DNA of 64,000 bases from Camellia lanceoleosa (Eukaryota; Streptophyta; Magnoliopsida; Ericales; Theaceae): contig CM045762.1 of the NCBI GenBank assembly GCA_025200525.1, positions 29,423,600-29,487,599 of the forward strand, read 5' to 3'. How positions within the stretch are numbered: position 1 is the stretch's first letter; each line of letters starts with the position of its first letter. Positions 56,089-64,000 of the stretch are shown in pieces. Position numbers and translations under genes: made by a program. The notes under the pieces are model-generated. The model was not told the DNA's origin. It made no database searches and saw nothing but the letters and a program-made list of their open reading frames with translations.

Positions 56089-56510
56089 CCCTCTCTCTAA
56101 TTTTGAGTCCAAGATCAGCCAAAATGCAACTAAGGAGACGAATTGAAGTGTAGTGCCTTCTTACAACAAGCTCCACTAATTTCATTATAATAATATTAGA
56201 TAATGGAGCACTGAATTGATCATTCTAAATCTAATTATTTTGATCCAAATCAATTTCCAATTAAATTTCATCGTAGGCTCTAAAAATCATGCCAAGCACA
56301 AAGGTGCGACCAATTTTGGTTTCTATGGCCAATAAGGCCTTCAATTTAATTTCCAAAGCAGACAATTAAACAGATATTCCTACGGTGAACAGATAGAAAT
56401 TCAAAACCACATATTTTCACGTAATGGCACACAAAATCATATTAAACACATAATCATACTCATATTTAAGGACTAATTAATATATTACGGAACATGGATA
56501 TCACAATAAC

Positions 56511-57620
56511 AACTTCCCATGTAGATTGTGGACTACCATCCTTATCTAATCCTTCTTAAAAGGCCTTATAGTCATCATTGAGGCCTTAGCTCTCCACCTC
56601 GTCACAAATTCTGAAAATCCCTCATTCAGCTCTTGGCGCGTTACCTCGAGATCACGAGTTGTGACCTCAATCTGTGTATTATACGAATACTATGCGATGA
56701 AGATCTCCTCCCAATTCTGCTTGACAGAATCTTCTAACTTCGCATACCATATGGCCACTATACCTGACATACCCCGACCAAAGAGCGACAGCTTTTGTAG
56801 TCTAGTCAGGCCCATCGGCCTCAAGATGTCCGAAAAAAGCCGTAGATGAACCATGGGATCTCCAGAGCCATCGAATCAATCAATGTGCGGCATTTTGAAT
56901 CAATCTAGCAATGCCACTACAGAGTCAGTATACCCGTCCTCTATATCTGGGATGGAGTTAACACCTTGTGCTTTCTTGAATAGCTTCTCCAGTTTATTAA
57001 CTTTAAGTGCAGTTGGGTCCACCTCAAACTCAAATAGAGCCTCGATTTGATATACATGTGCTTTAGAGGCTTGTGTTGGGATTGGCTCTACCAGATTGCC
57101 CTGATTTTCTTGGACATTAGCAGTATGGGCAGTGGCACCTGGTGTCGGGATTCCCATGGGAGGTGCATGGGATGCAGAGGCTACTGTCAACTGTGGTTGC
57201 TATTGTTGTAGCCTGTTTATTACCTCAGCCTGACGGGCTGTGACTTCGGCCTGACAAGTAGCATCTTACTGTAGGGTTTCAACTGTTTGCTGAAGATAAT
57301 GTATTAATTCCTCCATATTGACTGGGGGATATTGTGTCATCGGAATAGGTGAGTAGTCTCGTGCTGGACTAGAAGTAAAAGACTGTCCCTGAACCTAACT
57401 GGATACAGGTGAATTGAGAGGTGACTGCAGTAAAAATTGAATCGGTGAATTCTGCCTGACTCTCCTCCGTTTTGTAACTGGTGGGACTGAAGTAAACACG
57501 GGTTGTCCCCGAACAAGATCTCTGGCTTTACAAAGCCTTCTGTCTCGGGTCCAGAGTACTTGGGGGATATTTGAACTTTCTGAAGCTATAGTGTTAAACT
57601 ACCTAGCAAAAAAGAAATAA
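56511..57620 (-). pseudogene. element B gag, N-terminal half
   Basis: Near 57560-57480 it reads QVLWTRDRRLCKARDLVRGQ, as in element A. 57190-56900 carries LEKLFKKAQGVNSIPDIEDG; a TAG is followed by the gag core (MPHID, FDGSGDPMVHLRLFSDILRP, GLTRLQKLSLFGRG) towards 56511, where solo LTR 3 interrupts it. Gag resumes at 54000 downwards. Confidence 0.78.
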
Positions 57621-58274
57621 AGCAAAAAGAAAACAGTAATCAGAAACCACACAGCACCTCATCTAATGATGTTACCAACGCAGATGTAATCAAAGTTGTA
57701 AGACTGCACTCAACACTGAATTCTGCCCCCAAATCAAATACCAAACTTGCAACTGATATGCACATTCCTATACAGTTTCACTGTAAAGCACATACCAGTT
57801 AAGTGAGAGCCAAAACACCCCTATGAAGAGGTAGGGTTACCTTGTCCTAATTTCGTCAGGAACTAGGGTTCACTATTCAAACAAAGCGGTTTCACGTAAT
57901 CCTGTATTCGGGTAAGCATCCTGTCCTAGTTTGGAACAGTCTCTATGACTTTTCGATATGCAACTAGGTCAAATGGTCAAAAAGGTACCTCAGCAAGACT
58001 ACCTAATATACCTCTCACACCAAACACCGAGAAATGAAAAGAGGATTAAACAGTACAGCGGTAGTCTAGATCCAAGGGTTGTGTTCCCATCATGATAGAG
58101 CCCACGATCGGTCAACCTTTTGGCCAGCTTTTAGGCAAACCTCCAACAAACCATTTAGGAATAACATATGGCAAACACAATGACTTAAGTGCACCAATGC
58201 AAATGCAAATGCAAAGAAACATATAAGTGTAGATAAAATTTCACATCATGAAGTTCGAGTCAAGTTCTCTAATT
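57621..58274 (-). other. leader of element B
   Basis: Non-coding, matching element A's leader in inverse orientation (CCTACCTCTTCATAGGGGTG-type block near 57825). Confidence 0.55.
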
Positions 58275-58291
58275 TCCCCAGCAGAGTGCCA
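58275..58291 (-). other. primer binding site of element B
   Basis: On minus, TGGCACTCTGCTGGGGA lies 5 bases below the LTR end at 58297. It lacks one base of the TGGCGACTC core seen in A and C. Confidence 0.75.
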
Positions 58292-58296
58292 AAAAC

Positions 58297-61200
58297 TGTA
58301 GCTTGACTTTTCGTGCCCCCTTTCGAAAGACAAATAGCCTTATAGTATCGGACTCCCACGGTTTTGAATCTAATCTCACAAGTGCAACGTGAAATAGATA
58401 AACACCAAAGAATCCAAACCCGACAAATCTTTTGGAAAGTCGATTTTGAATCAAAAATGCCAAAAATGGATTGTTTTGCCAGATACAGAGTCGCCACCTA
58501 AATATTTTTGAAAAATTTAGAAAACCCATGACTCGTACCAAAGGCCATGTGTCCGTCATCACCAAGATTGTCTCGGCTCGGGAACTTAGGTACGAGAGGA
58601 AAAGGTCATGAATTGAGCACCCCCGCTCGCCCGATCAAAGATCGGCCTCTACTAATTATGATATGAATCTTATTTACATTATATGCTCTTGTTCCGATTT
58701 ATTAGGCTAGCATTACTATGTGATACGCACACATACAAGTATAGACTAACTTACAAGAATTAGAACATTTGGCTCATGTTCGTTTTGAAAATTGTTTCGA
58801 ATATGTACCACTTGAAAAAGTGATCTCATATGAACATTTACTCAAATCATTCCAATTCAAGCAATTAGCCTTCATCCACATGTATTCAAGCAGTTATAAA
58901 ATTTAAGCAATTAGCCTTATTGCAAGCATGCTAGATATGGCAGCAATCACACTCATGCAATTATGCTAAAGCGAGTAAAGGCTCACCTAGTACTCCAAGC
59001 CATAAGAAACAAAAGAGTTAGAAAAATGCATGATCCTAACTATATAACATGACTGATGCAACACATGCAAGATACAATTACTAGGCTCGGCTACTAATAT
59101 GGCATAAGAATCAATTTGATAGCATACAGCCTCAGCACGTATTCAAAAAAAAGCGTTAAACTAACAATGCAAGTTAGAATGATGAACCGAACCTTAGTGC
59201 ATGCAATACAAGTGAATACAAACATGGATTATGCTAAACAAAACATGATGCTCTAATCTAACCGTCATAAGCAGGTAAATAAAAGGGAGAAAGACGTGGG
59301 GTTGGAAGACATACACGTTATTACATCATCGTGCCCTCACATAGGAGGGTCCGAATGAATTAACTAATTATTACAAACTAAAATGAATAAATTAGCTAAA
59401 CTACAACAAATAAACTAATTAATTAACTAATCTAGCTAATTAAAATAATTACAACACGAGATGAATTAGCTATTCTAACTAATTAATTACAAAGCCACTA
59501 CTTTAAGCACAACACTAATATTATTACAACACGAATCCCAAGGATCAATGGTGGGCTCATGCATGAATGCGGTTTCCACCCGAAAAAGGCCACTGTTTTG
59601 CTTTTGGGAAGCCTCTATTGCACAGTAGAACACCTGCACTGTTTTCCACCTCCAGACCAACTCTGTTCTGATTAAAAAATACACTGTTGGGTATTGCACT
59701 AGTGGTCGGCTGTCCACTGATGGTGGCTTGCTGGCCACAAAAGGTGGCCTGTCGGCCACTGCTGCATGGTTCTTCCTGCTACAATAGAGAGTAAATAGAG
59801 CATGCACATGGTATTCTCAAGGGTTGTTCATATAACTCACGTCTCTTTATCATCAGACAACTCAAAGGAGTGGCAAAATTTGATTCACATACCATTAACG
59901 GATGCAATTTCATTGCATGATGGTTTATGCTCCAAGGTGTGCAAGTTCAATGAATGTAACAAGACAAGACTCTCAAAACCACCTCTCTATCATGAATGAT
60001 CAAGGGAAGTAGTTGACAATGAATCTTGAACCGTTTAAATCACTAGCAAGTATGAAATGACTCAAGATTCAATGGTTCAATTAACGTCTGATTGAAACCC
60101 AAACAAGTTATTATCTTGTACCCTTTTTCTAGCCTCAATTTTATTGCTTCATTTTAGATTACCATCCATTCTTTAATCAATTGAGTCCAAAAGTGATGAT
60201 TAAGTCCTCTAACGGAGAGAAGTATCAAACCAAGAGTTGGTGTAAGGCATGAGAGAGATGTCATGTCGTTGATAATGAACCCCTAAAAGGGATTAAACCA
60301 TTAAGCATGACAACCTCAATCTCAAGCTTAAAAGAACAATAGGTTTGAAGCAACTCTCAAAATAAAGCAAAAGCCAAGAAAGGAGGGAGGTTGCAGAGGT
60401 GATTAAGAGTAATCACAAGTACAGAAAGCCATAAATAAATGCTATCAACTCAAATATGATGGCGGCTAATGCCTAAAACACCAAGCCTATGAGGACAATT
60501 GCACTACAAGCATGCAATACAAGGCTCAAATGCAATTAACACTTAAAAATAGTCTTAAAACAGAGCTAAATAAGTCCTAAAACATGTTGGAATTAAGACA
60601 AAAATAACTAGAACAATAAGCTAAAACATGGAGCATGCTAGGCTAGTAAGCAAGACATAAAGAGGGGAGGTTAATCCCTCTAGTTTTGGACTTCAAAACA
60701 ACATTTTAGCCACTAAAATAACTCTGAAAATTAGTGTTTAAAAGATTAAAAAAAGATAGTGTCAGGGTGGGAAACACAAGGTTAAAGGCCTTGAGAGCAA
60801 GGTATAAAGAAGGATAAACCACCCCTCAACCCTTATTAGCCTTAAACCACAAGTTTCAACCCAAAAATACAGAGTTTAGACAGCCCAAAAATAGTGGAAA
60901 AACTGTAAGAAAAAGAGTGATTAAAACAAGTAGAGAAGCAAAGCTTTATACCTCTTGAAGAGGATATCACTTTCAAGCAATAAAACCACACAAACACACC
61001 CTCAAAAGCTCAAAGAAGGCTCAAAGACACATCAGCTCAAAGATAAAGAGGTTTGGTGAAGAGTGTATAGGCAAAGGTGAAGAAACTTGCCAAAGAGAGA
61101 GAGAATTGTAGAGAGAGAGGAAAAATTTTGCTCCAAAATTTTTCTAACCTCCAAAGCAAGATGTGAGGTCCTCTATATATAGAAAAACATAAACCCCCCT

Positions 61201-61518
61201 CAAAAACATCCATCTATACACGTGGGAACAAATGCATGCATCTATACAAACAATTGGCACAGCTGGCAGAAAATATCTACAAAACACATTTGTGGCCGGC
61301 AGGCCACTACTTCTAGCCGGCAGGCTACAAGAGGTTGCAGGTTTGAAAATCTATGGTTTTGGTCCAAAAAGAGAGCAACAGGTGTGTAGGGTTTGAAGGC
61401 TCAAAACTGTGGCATTCCGCTGAGGACTTCGAGCACTTGTCAAGCACATACACTCATCATTGGGTGTGCAAACGGTGACGTCCAAGTCGTAAGGGTCATC
61501 AAAAATGGGGTGTCTACA
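58297..61518 (-). mobile_element. 5' LTR of element B (3.2 kb)
   Basis: On minus it begins TGTAGACACCCCATTTTTGA at 61518 and ends CAAGCTACA at 58297. A TATA box CTATATATAGAG lies at 61172-61182 (minus) below GGCCGGCAGGCC motifs at 61289-61330; a second cluster of the motif lies at 59698-59765. The PBS-proximal kilobase is shared with A and C. The 59487-59807 ORF lies in this LTR and shows no domain. Confidence 0.86.
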
Positions 61519-62942
61519 GTTATCAAAGGTGAAGGGATGGTGGATCTAGAGTTCACATCTGGAAAAGTCTTAAGTCTTAATAATGTTTATCATGTACCTA
61601 ATATCAAGAAAAACCTTGTATCTGGAAGCCTGCTTAATAAGTATGGTTTCAAGTTAGTATTTGAGTCAGACAAATTTGTCCTGTCTAAGGGTGGGTTTTT
61701 TGTTGGGAAGGGCTACATGTATCAAGAAATGTTCAAACTTAACGTTATCAATAATACATCTATTTTTGCTTATATTGTTGATTCTCTTTCTTTATGGCAT
61801 GCTCATTTAGGTCATATTAATACTAGGAAGTTGCATGATATGATTAATTTAGATTTAATTCCTAAGTATGATATTGATATGTTTGAAAATGCAAATTTTG
61901 TATGCAATCTAAACTTACACGCATTTCATTTCCTAAAGTAGATAAAACCACATCTCTGCTTGAACTTGTGCATAGTGATGTATGTAACATGCATAGTACC
62001 CCCACTAGAGGTGGTAAGAAATATTTTATAACATTCATTGATGATTTTTCTAAGTACTGTCATATCTATCTTTTGCATTCAAAAGACGAGGTGCTTGATA
62101 AATTCAAGATTTTTAAGATAGAAGTAGAAAATCAGTGTAATGTCAAAATAAAGAGACTTAGGTCTAATAGAGGCGGTGAATACTATTTTTCAAAATATTG
62201 TGAAAATGTTGGTATTATTCATGAAAAGTCTGCACCCAACACACCACAACAAAATGGTGTAGCTAAAAGAAAGAATAGGACATTAACAGAAATGATTAAT
62301 GCTATGCTTTCTTACTCCAGTTTAAGTTCTGACTTTCGGGGTGAAACCTTGCTCACTACCTGTCACATACTCAATAGAATTCCTCTCAAGGGAAGAAATG
62401 TTACTCCTTATGAACTTTAGAAAAACAAGAAACCTAATCTAGGTTACTTAAAAACATGGGGCTGTAGAGCAATAGTCAGATTACCTGAACCTAAAAGGAA
62501 AAAATTAGGTGAAAAATGAATTAAATGCATATTCCTTGGCTATACTATACATAGCAAAACATATAGGTTTTTGGTAGTAGAGCCCAATGGTTTAGTAAAA
62601 ACAAATACCATCATTGAATCACGTAAAGCGGTATTTTATGAGAATCGTTTCACAACCATTCCAAGGTTGGATTCTAATCTAAGAAATGAATCAACTCCTT
62701 TGATGTCTACAGAGGAAAGTGAACGACTTGAACCCATTGAGCCTAATGAACCTAATGAGCCTGTCGAGTTAAGAAGGAGTAAAAGGGCTAGGGCTGAGAA
62801 GTCATTTGGCCCTAATTTCATTGTTTACCTTGTAGAAGGAACAAGGAAAGCTTATTTTAAGCAAACAATGACTTCTTTAAATATGGATTCAAATCCATTA
62901 ACCTTTGAGGAGGCTATGAAGTCTCAAGATGTTGCTTTCTAG
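61519..62942 (+). pseudogene. copia protease end, GAG-pre-integrase and integrase
   Basis: Protease end: KGEGMVDLEFTSGKVLSLNN, VYHVPNIKKNLVSGSLLN. GAG-pre-integrase zinc part: LWHAHLGHINTRKLHDM. A one-base loss near 61900 breaks the CxxC part. Integrase: LVHSDVCNM (first Asp), FITFIDDFSKYCHIYLL, RSNRGGEY (Asn at 62166-62168 where Asp is catalytic) and QQNGVAKRKNRTL (Lys at 62265-62267 where Glu is catalytic). TAG codons at 62418 and 62940 stand in blocks that normally have Trp. Integration activity is therefore excluded even apart from the stops. Confidence 0.88.
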
Positions 62943-64000
62943 AAAGAAGCAATAAATGATGAGATGAATTCTATCATGGATAACAATACTTGGATATTTG
63001 TTGATTTGCCACCAGGATACAAACCAATTGGTCATAAATGGATTAGGGGTGGGCAACGGTTTATTAGACCCGCAAAACCTGCCCAATCCACCCAACCCGC
63101 ATATAAATGGGCGGTTTCACAAACACAATGCGGGTGGATGCGGTTTGGAATATGGCATGTTTGCGGGTTGCGGGCGGGTTATAGGTTTAACCCGCACCTG
63201 CAAGAACCCGCCCGCACTTCTTTTTTTTAAAATTAAAAAAAAATCTCAACCGTTGATTTCATTCCTATATCTTACCTAGATTTTTTTGCCCAAAACAAAA
63301 CACCCTTTATTCTTTGAACTTACTCTAGCATTACATTTGCTAATAGTATTATATCAATTGAAACTAAATAAAAATTGATCATATTCTTATTGTTTCATAA
63401 CTAAACTTGTCCCGGATGATTGTAGTTGTGTTAGTTTATGATTTGATTTAGGATTTGGAATGATTTGTTTGTGTTATGAATTGATGTTTTTAATTTTATA
63501 AGTTTTAATTCGTTAATCATTAATGTTGGAGCATTTTAGAAAATGGAAGGAAAATGACCCAAAATAAATATTTACAAAATGGGAAGAGAAAAAAAAGGCT
63601 TAAAAATAAATTTTTGAAGAAAAAAGTCCAATCCGCAAACTGCCCCATCATCCGCGAACCCTATCCGCACAAACCGTAAATCGCACTACGGGCAGTTGTG
63701 GGTTGAACTTTTTCCAAACTGCATAGATGCGGGCGGGTATAAACCGATCCGTAAACCGTCCAAATCTGAACCGAAAACACCCCTAAAATGGATTTTCAAA
63801 AGGAAAATGAAAGTTAATGGCATAATTGACAAGTTCAAAGCAAGATTAGTTGCCAAGGGTTTTACTCAAAATAAGGGTATCGATTATTTTGATACATATG
63901 CTCCAGTGGCCAGAATCGCTACCATTCTGATTGCCTTAGCCTCAATCTACAAGCTTGAAATCCATCAAATGGATGTTAAGACCGCTTTCCTAAATGGAGA
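62943..64000 (+). pseudogene. copia reverse transcriptase (start), split by an hAT-like element
   Basis: KEAINDEMNSIMDNNTWIFV, LPPGYKPIGHKWI lead up to 63043. The domain resumes at 63786 in the same frame with FKRKMKVNG, KFKARLVAKGFTQ, DYFDTYAPVARI and EIHQMDVKTAFLNG at the window end. The catalytic YVDD lies beyond the window. Confidence 0.88.
63036..63793. mobile_element. non-autonomous hAT-like element, 742 bp, in copia RT
   Basis: The element spans 63044-63785, starts TAGGGGTG and ends CACCCCTA, flanked by the perfect 8-bp duplication AAATGGAT (63036-63043 and 63786-63793). It has GCGGG/CCCGC-rich tracts near both ends. A short frame reading into it from RT (62964-63230) is accidental. 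Confidence 0.93.

Larger units (their letters stand above)
53996..56510 (-). mobile_element. solo LTR 3 (2505 bp) with perfect target duplication
   Basis: The LTR spans 54001-56505, TGTCATGACCC at the left and ATATCACA at the right on plus, flanked by ATAAC at 53996-54000 and 56506-56510. A donor-like CCTAGGTAAGT is at 55957-55967 (minus), a (CT)n tract at 56049-56080, and palindrome pairs at 55214-55437. A local tandem stretch of TCAAAACGGCCTTTGGCCCA-type units of about 30 bp occupies 54600-54885. Confidence 0.9.
20982..61518. mobile_element. 40.5-kb block of nested gypsy insertions inside the copia element
   Basis: Left edge TGTAGCTTGAC (20982) and right edge GGGGTGTCTACA (61518) are the two ends of one gypsy LTR family read on the minus strand. 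They are flanked by ACTAT (20977-20981) and GTTAT (61519-61523), compatible with a decayed 5-bp duplication. The block holds elements B, A and C and three solo LTRs. Confidence 0.75.
61519..64000 (+). mobile_element. Ty1-copia element, 3' half, running off the window
   Basis: It continues the element begun at 18992: end of protease, GAG-pre-integrase, integrase and start of RT. It is interrupted at 63044-63785 by an hAT-like insertion. Confidence 0.88.

Noticed and set aside
61393..61941. Single open frame starting in LTR B and running into copia protein
   Set aside because: The first 42 codons are LTR B; the real copia part begins at 61519 and the fusion is accidental.

Overview
The window reads as intergenic, repeat-dense nuclear DNA of a flowering plant, most likely a eudicot. 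The basis is the mix of elements: Tat/Ogre-type Ty3-gypsy elements with antisense extra ORFs, a Tork-like Ty1-copia element, Mutator-like and hAT-like DNA elements, and fragments of two plant genes (mitochondrial pyruvate dehydrogenase E1-alpha and an NCL-type Na+/Ca2+ exchanger-like protein). I cannot name the species. I see no intact host gene; almost every coding block carries stops or frameshifts.

Layout. 1-8669: minus-strand Tat-like gypsy element D with 5' LTR (8113-8669), PBS, gag, PR-RT-RNaseH, archaeal-type RNaseH plus integrase, a 28/29-bp minisatellite (1558-2426) and an antisense coiled-coil ORF (2-919); its 3' LTR would lie left of the window. 8670-13219: a decayed Mutator-like (MULE) transposase gene (9735-11945, minus) flanked on both sides by repeats built on the palindrome GTAAAATTTTAC. 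13228-17665: four short non-autonomous DNA elements in a row: one hAT-like, then three Mutator-like with related termini. The last (16742-17665) is a Pack-MULE carrying the 5' part of a PDH E1-alpha gene. 17700-18991: promoter, exon 1 (frameshifted) and the start of intron 1 of an NCL-like gene.

18992 to the window end is one Ty1-copia element cut in two: its LTR, gag and start of protease are at 18992-20981, and its coding sequence resumes at 61519. The 40.5 kb between is nested gypsy DNA. Element B (minus strand; 5' LTR 58297-61518, gag, pol down to 47508, antisense ORF on plus) appears to be the original insertion, with a 190-bp remnant of its 3' LTR at 20982-21171. Element A (plus strand; LTR 21172-24683, gag-pol to 32859, antisense ORF 34770-33547) sits against that remnant. 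Element C (plus strand; 5' LTR 35889-43366, PBS, then only about 150 bp of leader) lies in A and is joined directly to the middle of B's antisense ORF near 43530, which implies a large deletion. Three solo LTRs of another family (38047-40371, 44128-46654, 54001-56505) sit in C's LTR, B's antisense ORF and B's gag. A 742-bp hAT-like element (63044-63785) splits the copia reverse transcriptase with a perfect 8-bp target duplication.

Points most worth a second look: the recoverable split copia; the PDH Pack-MULE; exactly 20-bp-spaced CGCTCGAGCG palindrome pairs in all three solo LTRs; a minisatellite whose hairpin arms vary together; palindrome arrays on both sides of the MULE transposase; and an antisense ORF with a conserved intron and an LTR-like promoter on the opposite strand. 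All homology calls are from memory of families and were not searched.
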